Assembly (NCBI RefSeq): GCF_007990635.1 | Contig: NZ_AP019846.1 | Location: 806,001-870,000 of the forward strand | Direction of reading: 5' to 3' | DNA: 64,000 nucleotides | Origin: Leptotrichia hongkongensis | Lineage (GTDB): Bacteria > Fusobacteriota > Fusobacteriia > Fusobacteriales > Leptotrichiaceae | Shown: positions 20,105-29,379 of the stretch, piece after piece | How positions within the stretch are numbered: the stretch's first letter is position 1 | Layout of the letters: every line of letters begins with the position of its first letter | Position numbers and translations under genes: made by a program | The notes under the pieces: model-generated | Told to the model about the DNA's origin: nothing | What the model saw: only the letters and a program-made list of their open reading frames with translations | The model's database searches: none

Positions 20105-21877
20105 TTGAAAACAGGAAGAATAATAAAAGTTTCTGGACCTCTTGTTGTTGCAGAAGGTATGGAAAATGCCAATGTATATGATGTGGTAAGAGTTTCGGAG
20201 AAAAAATTGATAGGTGAAATTATTGAAATGAGAGGCGATCAGGCTTCTATTCAAGTATATGAAGAAACATCAGGAATTGGGCCAGGAGAAGAGGTTTTCA
20301 CAACTGGAGAGCCTTTGAGTGTTGAATTGGGACCTGGACTTATTGAAGCGATGTTTGATGGAATTCAACGTCCACTAAAGGAATATCAGGAAATAGCAGG
20401 AGACTTTTTGGAAAAAGGAATAGAAGTAAAACCTTTAAATAGAGAGAAAAAATGGGAATTTGAACCTGTGCTATCGGTTGGAGCAACAGTTGAAACTGGG
20501 GATATATTAGGAACTGTTCAGGAAACTTCTGTTGTAAATCATAAAATTATGGTTCCAGCTGGAATTAAAGGAACGTTGAAAACTATTAAAAGTGGAAGTT
20601 ACACAGTAGTTGACACAATTGCAGTAATTGAAACTGAAAAAGGTGAAGTAGAAGTTCAAATGATGCAAAAATGGCCAGTAAGACGTGGAAGAAAATATAA
20701 ACAAAAATTAAACCCGGAAGCTCCATTAATTACAGGACAAAGAGTAATTGACACATTCTTCCCTGTAACTAAAGGTGGGACTGCATGTGTTCCAGGACCT
20801 TTTGGATCTGGAAAAACAGTTGTACAACACCAAATGGCTAAATGGGCAGATGCTGAAATTATAGTTTATGTAGGATGTGGAGAACGTGGAAATGAGATGA
20901 CGGACGTTCTTATGGAATTTCCAGAAATTATAGATCCAAAAACTGGACAATCATTAATGAAAAGAACTGTACTTATAGCAAATACTTCAAATATGCCAGT
21001 TGCAGCCAGAGAAGCTAGTATTTATACTGGAATCACAATTGCAGAATATTTTAGGGATATGGGATATTCAGTGGCAATAATGGCAGATTCTACTTCAAGA
21101 TGGGCAGAAGCTCTTAGGGAAATGTCTGGACGGCTTGAAGAGATGCCAGGGGATGAAGGATACCCAGCTTATCTAGGTTCAAGAGCTGCTGAATTTTATG
21201 AAAGAGCAGGAAAAGTAATTTGTCTTGGACAAGATGGAAGAGAAGGGGCATTGACAGTTATTGGAGCGGTTTCTCCTCCAGGTGGAGATATTTCAGAGCC
21301 AGTATCTCAGGCTACACTTCGTATTGTTAAAGTATTCTGGGGATTAGATGCCAATTTGGCATATAGACGTCATTTCCCAGCAATTAACTGGTTAAATTCA
21401 TATTCATTGTATCAAGGAAAAGTTGATAACTGGATGGATCAGAATGTAGGGCCTAAATTTTCTAAAAATAGAGCACGTGCAATTTCATTACTACAAGAAG
21501 AAAATAGTCTACAGGAAATTGTTAGGCTGGTTGGTAAGGACACTTTGTCAGAAAAAGATCAGCTTAAGCTTGAAATTGCAAAATCAATAAGAGAAGATTA
21601 CTTGCAGCAAAATGCGTTTATGGAATCAGATACTTATACTTCGCTTGAAAAACAGGATAAAATGCTTGACTTAGTATTGAAGTTCTATGATGAAGGATTA
21701 AGAGGGCTTGAAAATGGAGCTTATTTAAATGAAATCGTTGCAATGCCTGTAAGAGAAAGAATCGCAAGAGCAAAATATTTACCTGAGGCAGAGTTAGGTA
21801 AAATTGAAGAAATAGCAAAAGAATTGGAAGAAGAAATTGACGAACTTGTAAATAAAGGAGGTGTAGCAAATGCTTAA
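20105..21877 (+). CDS. ntpA: V-type ATPase catalytic subunit A
   Basis: Catalytic, nucleotide-hydrolysing subunit of the A3B3 head. The 590 residues contain the V-type-specific 'non-homologous' insertion after the N-terminal barrel, the P-loop GPFGSGKT at 231-238 and the catalytic Glu in [16 protein letters not shown]. The start is TTG 20105, with ribosome site AAAGGAG at 20091-20097; no ATG or GTG fits the conserved beginning [14 protein letters not shown]. The stop overlaps the ntpB start by 8 bp. Confidence 0.97.
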   Translation: MKTGRIIKVSGPLVVAEGMENANVYDVVRVSEKKLIGEIIEMRGDQASIQVYEETSGIGPGEEVFTTGEPLSVELGPGLIEAMFDGIQRPLKEYQEIAGDFLEKGIEVKPLNREKKWEFEPVLSVGATVETGDILGTVQETSVVNHKIMVPAGIKGTLKTIKSGSYTVVDTIAVIETEKGEVEVQMMQKWPVRRGRKYKQKLNPEAPLITGQRVIDTFFPVTKGGTACVPGPFGSGKTVVQHQMAKWADAEIIVYVGCGERGNEMTDVLMEFPEIIDPKTGQSLMKRTVLIANTSNMPVAAREASIYTGITIAEYFRDMGYSVAIMADSTSRWAEALREMSGRLEEMPGDEGYPAYLGSRAAEFYERAGKVICLGQDGREGALTVIGAVSPPGGDISEPVSQATLRIVKVFWGLDANLAYRRHFPAINWLNSYSLYQGKVDNWMDQNVGPKFSKNRARAISLLQEENSLQEIVRLVGKDTLSEKDQLKLEIAKSIREDYLQQNAFMESDTYTSLEKQDKMLDLVLKFYDEGLRGLENGAYLNEIVAMPVRERIARAKYLPEAELGKIEEIAKELEEEIDELVNKGGVANA

Positions 21878-23249
21878 GGAATACAAAACTATTAAGGAAA
21901 TAGTAGGGCCGTTGATGGTTGTTGAAGGTGTTGAAGGAATAAAATACGAGGAACTTGTTGAAATTGAAACACAAAACGGCGAACTTCGTCGTGGACGTGT
22001 ACTTGAAGTAAATGGTGATAAGGCAGTAGTACAGCTATTTGAAAATTCAGCTGGAATTAATTTAAAGGATTCAAAAGTAAGATTTTTGGGTAGACCTTTG
22101 TCACTTGGAGTATCAGAAGATATGATAGGGCGTGTATTTGATGGATTGGGTCGACCAAAAGATAATGGACCAAAAATAATTCCTGAAAAAACATTGGATA
22201 TAAATGGAACGGCTATAAATCCAGTTGCACGTGATTATCCGTCAGAATTTATTCAAACGGGAGTTTCTGCGATTGATGGACTAAACACCCTTGTTAGAGG
22301 TCAAAAATTACCAATTTTCTCTGGTTCAGGGCTTCCACATGCAGAATTAGCACTTCAAATTGCAAGACAGGCAAAAGTTTTGGGAACAGATTCAAAATTT
22401 GCAGTAGTGTTTGGAGCGATTGGAATTACCTTTGAAGAAGCTCAGACATTTACGGAAGATTTTGTAAAAACAGGAGCAATTGACAGGGCAGTATTGTTTA
22501 TGAACTTGGCTGACGATCCTGCAATTGAACGTTTGTCTACACCAAAAATGGCACTTACTTGTGCAGAATACTTGGCATTTGAGAAAGGAATGCACGTACT
22601 TGTAATTTTGACTGACTTGACTAACTATTGTGAAGCGTTAAGGGAAGTTTCAGCAGCAAGAAAAGAAGTTCCTGGAAGAAGAGGATATCCTGGATACTTG
22701 TATACTGACTTATCCACAATTTATGAAAGAGCAGGAAGAATTAAAGGGCGTGAAGGTTCAATTACGCAAATACCAATTTTGACAATGCCAGAAGATGACA
22801 AGACACATCCGATTCCAGATTTGACTGGATATATTACAGAAGGGCAAATAATCTTGTCAAGAGATTTATACAAACAGAACTTAATGCCTCCAATAAATGT
22901 TTTACCATCACTTTCAAGATTGAAGGATAAAGGGATTGGAAAAGGAAAAACTAGAGAAGATCATGCAGATACAATGAACCAATTATTTGCAGCTTATGCA
23001 ACTGGTAAGGAAGCAAAGGAACTTGCTGTAATTCTAGGAGAATCAGCATTATCTGAAACTGATAAAGCATTTGTTAAATTTACAACTGCATTTGAGGAAC
23101 AATATGTAGCTCAAGGGTTTGATAATAACAGAACTATTGAAGACACTTTAAATTTAGGATGGGATTTACTAAAAATATTACCAAGAACAGAGTTGAAAAG
23201 AATTAGAGACGAATATTTGGAAAAATATTTGCCTGCAGGAGATGAATAG
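21870..23249 (+). CDS. ntpB: V-type ATPase subunit B
   Basis: Non-catalytic nucleotide-interface subunit of the A3B3 head. The 459 residues begin [18 protein letters not shown] and show [19 protein letters not shown] in place of a canonical Walker A, followed by [35 protein letters not shown], hallmarks of subunit B. The ATG overlaps the ntpA stop and is preceded by AAAGGAGGTG. Neighbouring genes complete the soluble V1 part. Confidence 0.97.
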   Translation: MLKEYKTIKEIVGPLMVVEGVEGIKYEELVEIETQNGELRRGRVLEVNGDKAVVQLFENSAGINLKDSKVRFLGRPLSLGVSEDMIGRVFDGLGRPKDNGPKIIPEKTLDINGTAINPVARDYPSEFIQTGVSAIDGLNTLVRGQKLPIFSGSGLPHAELALQIARQAKVLGTDSKFAVVFGAIGITFEEAQTFTEDFVKTGAIDRAVLFMNLADDPAIERLSTPKMALTCAEYLAFEKGMHVLVILTDLTNYCEALREVSAARKEVPGRRGYPGYLYTDLSTIYERAGRIKGREGSITQIPILTMPEDDKTHPIPDLTGYITEGQIILSRDLYKQNLMPPINVLPSLSRLKDKGIGKGKTREDHADTMNQLFAAYATGKEAKELAVILGESALSETDKAFVKFTTAFEEQYVAQGFDNNRTIEDTLNLGWDLLKILPRTELKRIRDEYLEKYLPAGDE

Positions 23250-23252
23250 ACT

Positions 23253-23891
23253 ATGGCAAGATTAAATGTAAATCCTACAAGAATGGAGCTGAGCCGTTTA
23301 AAAATACGTCTAAAAACTGCTAAAAGTGGACATAAACTGTTAAAGGACAAGCAAGACGAACTTATGCGTCAATTTATTATTTTAATAAAACAGAATAGAA
23401 AATTGCGTGAAGAAGTGGAAGGAAAATTACAAAATTCATTTAAGGATTTTTTACTTGCAAGAGGAGTAATGTCTGATGAAATGCTAGAAAATGCTATTGC
23501 ATATTCGGAAGATAAACTTTTAGCAAATATAAAAACTAAAAATGTAATGAGTGTAATTGTGCCAACAATGACTTTCAATAGAGATATAGAAAATGCAGAA
23601 GTATCTTATCCCTACGGATATGCTCAAACATCTGCTGATTTAGATGATGCTGTTGATGGCTTGAATCGAGTAATGAAAGACTTGCTGGAACTGGCAGAAA
23701 CCGAAAAGGCATGTCAGCTTATGGCAGATGAAGTCGAAAAAACAAGACGGCGTGTAAACGCACTGGAATATATGACAATTCCTCAGCTTGAAGAAACAAT
23801 CCGTTATATTCAGATGAAACTTGATGAAAATGAAAGATCAAGTATCACAAGGCTTATGAAAGTTAAGGATATGATGGCAGAAAAAGCATAA
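23253..23891 (+). CDS. ntpD: V-type ATPase subunit D (central rotor shaft)
   Basis: Long coiled-coil rotor shaft turning inside the A3B3 head. The 212 residues begin with the family signature [38 protein letters not shown] and end in a second long helix ([42 protein letters not shown]). It starts 3 bp after the ntpB stop and is the last operon gene; a terminator follows. The E. hirae ntpH and ntpJ genes are not present here. Confidence 0.96.
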   Translation: MARLNVNPTRMELSRLKIRLKTAKSGHKLLKDKQDELMRQFIILIKQNRKLREEVEGKLQNSFKDFLLARGVMSDEMLENAIAYSEDKLLANIKTKNVMSVIVPTMTFNRDIENAEVSYPYGYAQTSADLDDAVDGLNRVMKDLLELAETEKACQLMADEVEKTRRRVNALEYMTIPQLEETIRYIQMKLDENERSSITRLMKVKDMMAEKA

Positions 23892-23922
23892 AATTATAAA
23901 TTTATTTTGAAATAAAAAAATA

Positions 23923-23947
23923 GAGTCGCTTAATTGCGGCTCTTTTT
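23923..23947. terminator. Bidirectional terminator between ntpD and thrC
   Basis: GAGTCGC (23923-23929) pairs with GCGGCTC (23936-23942) with one G-U pair. It is flanked by A runs upstream and TTTTT downstream, so it can end both the ATPase operon on the plus strand and thrC transcripts on the minus strand. Confidence 0.75.
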
Positions 23948-24038
23948 ATAGTAAAACTACTTTAAAACAAAACTCAAAAGTTATGACTATTTTACTCAAA
24001 ACCTAAATTTATATAATTTTTAGTAGGTTTGAGTATAT
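23947..24038 (+). repeat. Dispersed repeat family A, copy 1
   Basis: About 92 bp beginning TATAGTAAAAC and ending GGTTTGAGTATATA. It contains ACTCAAAACC (24 bp upstream of the centre) and GGTTTGAGT as inverted arms. The same segments, in the same order, recur at 44089-44195 and inverted at 47449-47551. Confidence 0.7.
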
Positions 24039-24073
24039 ATTGAATATTTTTTAAAAATCTCCTTTTGATTTCT

Positions 24074-25567
24074 TTACTTTAAATCTTTTATATATTTTTT
24101 CACAAAATCTTGAATATCAGTCTTATTAATTACATTCGAAAATCTTATTTCTGAATTTCTGACTTCTGTTAATTTTTCTGGAAATTTTACCCCAGTAGTT
24201 TCTGATATTTCATCTAAAATTGTATAAGGATCTTTTGTTTCATCAATTCCCAATGCTTTTGCAATTGGAGTTGGGAATTTGAATGGGTGTGCTGTTGACA
24301 TTATTACAGTGTGAGTGTTTTTGTCTAAATTACTATTATCTAATTTTTCATAAACAGAATAAGCAACTGCTGTGTGAGGATCCATTAAATAATGATAATT
24401 TTCATACACACTCTTAATTGCATTTACAGTTTCATCGTCATTTGCAAACTCTCCATAAAATTCATTTTGAATATTTTTCAATTCCTCTTCATTTACAGAC
24501 AACTCTCCTCCTGAAAGCAAGTTTGTGATTAATTCATTTACTCTTTCAGAGTTTTCGTTTAATGCGTAATATAGATATCTCTCAAAGTTTGATGAAAGAA
24601 GAATATCCATTGATGGAGAATTTGTTGCATAAAAATCTCTATTTTTATTGTATATTCCAGTTTGGAAGAAGTCAGCTAGAACTTTATTTTTGTTTGAAGC
24701 CGAAATAAATTTTTTGATTGGTATCCCAAGTTTTTTAGCAATAAATCCAGCCAAAATATTTCCAAAGTTACCAGTTGGAACTACAACATTAAATTCCTCA
24801 TTAGGTTTAATTGTTCCAGCCTTTACCAAATTTACGTAAGTCGATACATAATATATAATTTGTGGGAATAATCTTCCGATGTTGATTGAGTTTGCACTGG
24901 AAAACATTACATTATGGTCGTTTGCGTATTTTTTAAATTCTTCACTTGAAAAAATGACTTTTATGGCACTTTGAGCATCGTCAAAATTTCCGTTTATTGC
25001 GACTATTTCTACATTGTTTCCAAGCTGTTTTCGCATTTGTTCTTCCTGCATTGGGCTAACTCCGTTTTTAGGATAAAATACGACAATGTTAATTCCGTCA
25101 ATATCTTTGAATCCTTCAAGTGCAGCTTTTCCAGTATCTCCAGAAGTTGCAGCTAAAATCAATATTTTTTTATCTTCTTTTTGTTTTTCTTTACTTAAAA
25201 GCAGTAAATACGGGAATAATGAAAGAGCTAAATCTTTAAATGCCAATGTTCTTCCATGAAACAGTTCTCCGAAACTCACTTTTTCATTTAGTTTATGTAT
25301 AGGAACAATATTTTCATCATTGAAAGTAGAGCTATTATAAGCACTATTAACAGCTTTTTTTATTTCCTCATCTGAAAATTCGGTAAAAAATAGTTTTATA
25401 ATTTTTTCTGAAAGTTCTTGATAAGATAAATTTTTCAGTTCATCATAAGTCAATTTCACTTCTGGCAATTTTTCAGGAATATAAAGCCCTCCGCCGTTTG
25501 CAAGTCCATGTAATGTCGCAAAAGTAGAGCTTTGTAACTCGCCGCCTCTTGTACTTTTATAATTCAT
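24074..25567 (-). CDS. thrC: Threonine synthase
   Basis: PLP enzyme that converts O-phosphohomoserine to threonine. The 497 residues begin MNYKSTRGG, as in the longer bacterial class, and have GELFHGRTLAFKDLALSL with the PLP-binding Lys at 111, LAATSGDTGKAALEGF and PTGNFGNILAGF. Start ATG 25567 (ribosome site AGAGGTG). It stands alone, without hom or thrB beside it, with its own promoter at 25604-25632. Confidence 0.96.
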   Translation of the reverse strand: MNYKSTRGGELQSSTFATLHGLANGGGLYIPEKLPEVKLTYDELKNLSYQELSEKIIKLFFTEFSDEEIKKAVNSAYNSSTFNDENIVPIHKLNEKVSFGELFHGRTLAFKDLALSLFPYLLLLSKEKQKEDKKILILAATSGDTGKAALEGFKDIDGINIVVFYPKNGVSPMQEEQMRKQLGNNVEIVAINGNFDDAQSAIKVIFSSEEFKKYANDHNVMFSSANSINIGRLFPQIIYYVSTYVNLVKAGTIKPNEEFNVVVPTGNFGNILAGFIAKKLGIPIKKFISASNKNKVLADFFQTGIYNKNRDFYATNSPSMDILLSSNFERYLYYALNENSERVNELITNLLSGGELSVNEEELKNIQNEFYGEFANDDETVNAIKSVYENYHYLMDPHTAVAYSVYEKLDNSNLDKNTHTVIMSTAHPFKFPTPIAKALGIDETKDPYTILDEISETTGVKFPEKLTEVRNSEIRFSNVINKTDIQDFVKKYIKDLK

Positions 25568-25603
25568 AATTACACCTCTTTTTAATTATTTTGTTTATAA
25601 AGT

Positions 25604-25632
25604 ATTATAACATAAAAAAATACCCCAATCAA
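25604..25632 (-). promoter_or_regulatory. Promoter of thrC
   Basis: On the minus strand, TTGATT (25632-25627) and TATAAT (25609-25604) are 17 bp apart, about 37 bp before the ATG. A short inverted repeat (AATACTC with GGGTATT, then a T run) overlaps the -35; it lies upstream of the expected transcription start, so it is not an attenuator for thrC. Confidence 0.7.
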
Positions 25633-25671
25633 TTGAAATAGAGTATTTTTTCACTTTTATTTCTTATAGTA

Positions 25672-25699
25672 TTGACTTTTTATATAAATATGGTATAAT
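25672..25699 (+). promoter_or_regulatory. Promoter of the secreted-protein gene at 25758
   Basis: TTGACT (25672-25677), 16-bp spacer, TATAAT (25694-25699) with an extended -10 TGG. Confidence 0.75.
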
Positions 25700-25757
25700 A
25701 TTTACTGTAAAATATACAAAGTAAAAAAAATACAAAAATATTTTAGGAGGAATTTTT

Positions 25758-26225
25758 ATGAAAAAGATTTTATTAGGTTTATTTTTAGGATTAACAGCAT
25801 TATCATTCTCAGCACCAAGTTTTGTAAACGTGAAAGAGATAGAAAGAAAAAATTATAATATTATTGCTGATATTGATGAGGTATTGTCATATTATAAAAT
25901 ATTTGAAGATGGAGCAGTAGAAACAGTAACACATGTTTATGATCAAAATTCAAGTGCAAAAGATATTAACGATATGTTTAAGAGTGAAATTATAAATGAG
26001 AATGTAAAATCTCAAGATTTTTTTGAAACTAAAAAATATTACATTAGCAAATACTATGATTCAAGCGAAGAAATGTACATTTATCTTATCACAGGAAAAA
26101 ATTCTAAAGTAAAAAATGGCTATACTTCAATTCTTTATGTGACAGAGTTGAATCTTAACAAGGAAAATTTGGGAAATAAGGCAAATATATTCTTTAATGA
26201 AGCAGAAAGCTATTTGAAAAAATAA
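25758..26225 (+). CDS. Secreted protein of unknown function
   Basis: A 155-residue protein with signal peptide MKKILLGLFLGLTALSFSAPS and a strong ribosome site (AGGAGG). The mature part has alternating hydrophobic and charged strands (YKIFEDGAVETVTHVYD, KYYISKYYDSSEEMYIYLIT) and no Cys. I recognise no family. It is a single gene with its own promoter, facing away from thrC. Confidence 0.75.
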   Translation: MKKILLGLFLGLTALSFSAPSFVNVKEIERKNYNIIADIDEVLSYYKIFEDGAVETVTHVYDQNSSAKDINDMFKSEIINENVKSQDFFETKKYYISKYYDSSEEMYIYLITGKNSKVKNGYTSILYVTELNLNKENLGNKANIFFNEAESYLKK

Positions 26226-26401
26226 TCGTAAGTATATTCTAAATATTGGTAAACTTAGAATCGATATAATTTATAAAAATGGATATAAATTTTAAAAATA
26301 AAAAGTGAGCTTTTAGAAATTTGATTTTACTTACGGATAACGGATTGACTTTTATAAGAAATGAGAGTCAATCCTTTTAAATTTAATAAAAATATATATA
26401 C

Positions 26402-26430
26402 TTGTATTTTTTTTCTGAAAATGGTATCAT
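26402..26430 (+). promoter_or_regulatory. Candidate promoter for the DUF1003 gene
   Basis: TTGTAT (26402-26407) and TATCAT (26425-26430) are 17 bp apart with an extended -10 TGG, about 35 bp before the TTG start. Confidence 0.5.
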
Positions 26431-26465
26431 ACAGATGGAGAGTGTAGAAGGAGGGAAGTAAAAAA

Positions 26466-27116
26466 TTGAAAAGTGATATTGAAGAACAAAAGAGTAAGAC
26501 AAGAAGTGAAAATATAGCATCAAATATAGAATCAAACCAAAAAAAAATAAAAAATGGAAAAGAAGAAACACTAAAAGATATGTTAAAGGAAGTGGATGAT
26601 GAGGTAAAAAGAGAAGAAATTATCCACATGCTGCTAGAACAGAAAGTTTCTAAAGTTATAAAAGAAGAAGAAGAGGAAAAAAGAAAATTTTCATATAAAG
26701 TTTCAAATTTTGCAGGAAGCAATAGATTTATTCTTTTTGTGATAATATTTGTTTCAGTGTGGATTGTAGCAGATGTATTCTTTTTTTTAAAAGGTCGATT
26801 TAATCCGTATTCGTTTGTAATAATGAATGCTATTTTATCTTTTATTATGTTAATTTTTTGTTCAATTATAATTTTTAATCAAAATAAAAAAAAGAAAATT
26901 GACGAAAAAAAGTCTGAAAATGATTATAAAGTTAATTTAAAAAATGAGATTATAATAGAAGATATGCATTATAAACTAGATGATTTAATTGAAAAGCAGG
27001 ATGAGATTGTAAAACGTGTTCAAGAACTTGAAAAAAGGCGAAAAGTTCCGCCAATCAAAGAAAAAAAAGAATATAAATTTATTGATATTTCTGAAAAGGA
27101 TAGAAATAAGCATTAA
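26466..27116 (+). CDS. DUF1003 family membrane protein
   Basis: A 216-residue protein with a charged N-terminal region (about 1-80), two membrane helices (about 92-113 and 122-142) and a C-terminal helix. The block FNPYSFVIMNAILSFIMLI...QNKKKKIDEKKSENDYKVNLKNE...MHYKLDDL matches the DUF1003 pattern, an uncharacterised family of small membrane proteins. The start is TTG 26466, supported by AAGGAGGG at 26448-26455. Followed closely by a cupin gene and another membrane protein, likely one transcript. Confidence 0.8.
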   Translation: MKSDIEEQKSKTRSENIASNIESNQKKIKNGKEETLKDMLKEVDDEVKREEIIHMLLEQKVSKVIKEEEEEKRKFSYKVSNFAGSNRFILFVIIFVSVWIVADVFFFLKGRFNPYSFVIMNAILSFIMLIFCSIIIFNQNKKKKIDEKKSENDYKVNLKNEIIIEDMHYKLDDLIEKQDEIVKRVQELEKRRKVPPIKEKKEYKFIDISEKDRNKH

Positions 27117-27145
27117 TAATTTTATTTTCTGTTTTTTAGAAAGAA

Positions 27146-27505
27146 ATGGGGAAAATGAATATTTTTGATTTAAAAGATTTGTCTGAAAAAGAGGAAGTTG
27201 TAAGGATTTTGACTGAGAATGAAAATGTTAAAATTGAAAAAATTATTTCAACTGGACAGACTACGGATTGGCAGGAATCAGATAAAAATGAATTTGTAAT
27301 TTTAATTCAGGGTAAAGCTGAAATTGAGTATTTTAAAAACAATGATTATAAAAAAAATATAATGAAAAATCAAAGAAATACTAATAATAAAAAACTACAA
27401 TTAGTAAGAGGAGATACTGTATTAATCAATAAGGGAGAACGGCACAGGGTAAGTTACACAAGTAAAGAACCTTGTTGTGTGTGGATTTGTATCTTTTTTC
27501 ATTAA
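27146..27505 (+). CDS. Small cupin-domain protein
   Basis: A 119-residue single-domain cupin. The first motif area (STGQTTDWQESDKNEFVILIQGKAEIEY) lacks the usual two His of the metal site, and the second has LVRGDTVLINKGERHRVSYT with one His. Metal binding or catalysis therefore cannot be assumed. It is close to small cupins of unknown function. Starts ATG 27146 and ATG 27155 are both possible; neither has a strong ribosome site. It lies between the DUF1003 gene and a membrane-anchored protein. Confidence 0.75.
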   Translation: MGKMNIFDLKDLSEKEEVVRILTENENVKIEKIISTGQTTDWQESDKNEFVILIQGKAEIEYFKNNDYKKNIMKNQRNTNNKKLQLVRGDTVLINKGERHRVSYTSKEPCCVWICIFFH

Positions 27506-27536
27506 AAATTGAAATTAAAAGAAAAGAGGAATGAAT

Positions 27537-28370
27537 ATGATGCTATTTGTAATATTTGCATTGGTTATTGTTGTTGCGACAGGAATACCAGTTGTAAAAA
27601 AAATGATTGAAAATAAAAAATTAATGAAAGAATATATGGATGAGCAAGCACTTGGAAAACATGAAGCAATTGGGAAAATAAAGGATACGAAGACAACTAA
27701 TGATAAAGTTATTGAAGGATTATTCTACTTGTCGCTTATAGCTTTGCTTGGAGGAGGATTTTATAGCTTTTATTTATATGAAAATGAAAATTCTGACAAT
27801 ATGCGAGTTCAACAGCAATCTGAAAGAACAATGGCTCAAATTACAACAGATCAGAATCAGCAAGGCCAAAATCAGCAGAATCAAGGAACACCAGTTATTC
27901 AGAATAATATAATCTCAAATCCAAATGATGCACAAGTTCAGGAAAATGTAAAAAGAGAACAAGCTAGAATTGATAAGATGTTTTCGGATAGTCAAAAAGA
28001 TACAGAAGGCTTATTAGAAATGTTAAAAAAAAGTTTGGAAAAGCAAGATACAAATTCTGGAATTAAAAATGGAGAAAAAGCTTTAGAAAATGTTAAAAAG
28101 TCTAATAATTTATTTAAAAAAGCAAAATGTAATCCAACTGGAGATGCCACTTTTGATAAAGAATGTCCGAAACTGCTTGAAAAAGGTAAGGAACTGTATT
28201 CTTCAAAACAAATTGATGTTGAGAAAATGCTGGATGTGTTAAAAAATATTGAAAAAGGTATAAATGACGTAAAAAATAGTGAAATTGGACAGCAGGCTGT
28301 TCAAGAAGGAAATAAACTATGGGATAGCCTTATGAAGAAAGTTGATGATTTTCAAAAGAAATCAAAATAA
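27537..28370 (+). CDS. Membrane-anchored protein of unknown function with Gln/Asn-rich linker
   Basis: About 277 residues: an N-terminal membrane helix (MMLFVIFALVIVVATGIPVV), a short charged cytoplasmic part, a second helix (GLFYLSLIALLGGGFYSFYLY), then a Gln/Asn-rich linker and a long helical, probably coiled-coil C-terminal domain with two Cys (KAKCNPTGDATFDKECPK) that could form a disulfide outside the membrane. No family recognised. I prefer ATG 27537 (or the adjacent ATG 27540) to 27531 because AGAGGA ends at 27530. Confidence 0.72.
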   Translation: MMLFVIFALVIVVATGIPVVKKMIENKKLMKEYMDEQALGKHEAIGKIKDTKTTNDKVIEGLFYLSLIALLGGGFYSFYLYENENSDNMRVQQQSERTMAQITTDQNQQGQNQQNQGTPVIQNNIISNPNDAQVQENVKREQARIDKMFSDSQKDTEGLLEMLKKSLEKQDTNSGIKNGEKALENVKKSNNLFKKAKCNPTGDATFDKECPKLLEKGKELYSSKQIDVEKMLDVLKNIEKGINDVKNSEIGQQAVQEGNKLWDSLMKKVDDFQKKSK

Positions 28371-28802
28371 ATTATAGATTTTTACTCTAATTCAAGTGGA
28401 TTGACTATAAATACAAAATAAAAAATGATACTGATTAAAGGAATTATTTCTACTTTATGGAGATAGTTCCTTTTGCTTTTTATAAGTTAGTTAACAATTT
28501 AATATTAGATTATTTTGCTTGATAACAGCATTTATTATTTTGGGTTATTTAAACTAATTTTTAGTAATAAGAAAGTTTGTAATAAATTTATTATTTAAAT
28601 AAAATTTGGTATCAGATAGAATATTCATAATTTTCATTCTAATTTTTAAGAAGTTTTACTATAAAAATTTTCCTTAGAAAAACAATAGCAAGTTACAAGA
28701 ATTTTTAAGGAAAAAAACAAAAAATTAACAAAAATATAGGGTATAATATCAAAGAGTATAGATATACAATTAGAGAAATTTGAATTAAAAGGAGGACTCA
28801 CT
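28371..28802. other. Intergenic region: terminator, repeat-like DNA, promoter
   Basis: About 430 bp without a supported gene. It holds the terminator at 28437-28474, then AT-rich DNA in which 28555-28615 resembles repeat family B (AAGTTTGTAATAAATTTATTATTTAAATAAAATTTGGTAT), and a TATAAT at 28742-28747 preceded by GGG, the likely -10 for the gene at 28803. Confidence 0.5.
28437..28474 (+). terminator. Intrinsic terminator after the membrane-protein gene
   Basis: AAAGGAATTATTTC (28437-28450) pairs over 14 bp, with G-U pairs, with the segment 28460-28473 ending TTCCTTT; a T-rich stretch follows. Confidence 0.7.
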
Positions 28803-29345
28803 ATGAAAAATATAGGAAATATAGTGCTTGGAGCTTTGATTAGCTTAGTTGGACTTGTGATTTTGACTGAAAGTAATGATAATCATATTGATATAAAAAT
28901 TGCAGATAAGGAAAATTTGAGTTTAGATAATATAAAAAATGTAACAGCAGTAACAGAGAAAAAAGGTTCTGGAAAAAAGGTGAAGGCTGTAATTATTGAA
29001 TTTGATAAAACAATAAAAAGTGAAAAATTATCAAAAAATGCAGTTACTGTTACTCAAAAGAGCATTTCCAAAAATAATATCGGAGATGAAGAAGATGAGC
29101 CAATAGTTAATACAACTGAAACTAAGATAAATAGAGAAGTTTCAAAAATATACACAAGTGACAAGATAGATGACAATGTAGAAGCAAAAAATGGGAAATA
29201 TCTTTATTTAGAACTTGCTGAAGATAAAAATTCTAATAAGGAATCTGCACAGGAAAACCTTGAAAGTATAAAAATATCAATTTCACAAGATAAAGCAAAT
29301 TATTTTACAAATAGTAAAAGTTTTAATGTAAACAGTAAATCATAG
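28803..29345 (+). CDS. Exported or membrane-anchored protein of unknown function
   Basis: A 180-residue protein with one N-terminal hydrophobic segment (IGNIVLGALISLVGLVILT) and no lipobox or obvious cleavage site, so it may stay anchored. The rest is hydrophilic, rich in Lys, Asn and Ser, with beta-like stretches (KVKAVIIEFDKTIKSEKLSKNAVTV). No family recognised. Strong ribosome site (GGAGGA). It ends 34 bp before the DUF4300 lipoprotein gene and is probably co-transcribed with it. Confidence 0.68.
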   Translation: MKNIGNIVLGALISLVGLVILTESNDNHIDIKIADKENLSLDNIKNVTAVTEKKGSGKKVKAVIIEFDKTIKSEKLSKNAVTVTQKSISKNNIGDEEDEPIVNTTETKINREVSKIYTSDKIDDNVEAKNGKYLYLELAEDKNSNKESAQENLESIKISISQDKANYFTNSKSFNVNSKS

Positions 29346-29379
29346 AATAATATAAAAAAACTAATAGAATGGTGATAAA

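Noticed and set aside
23947-24038. CRISPR array or transposon end
   Set aside because: The repeat occurs once here, with no regular spacers and no adjacent transposase; dispersed intergenic repeat is the better description.
25604-25660. Attenuator in front of thrC
   Set aside because: The hairpin AATACTC/GGGTATT overlaps the -35 and lies upstream of the likely transcription start, so it would not be in the thrC transcript.
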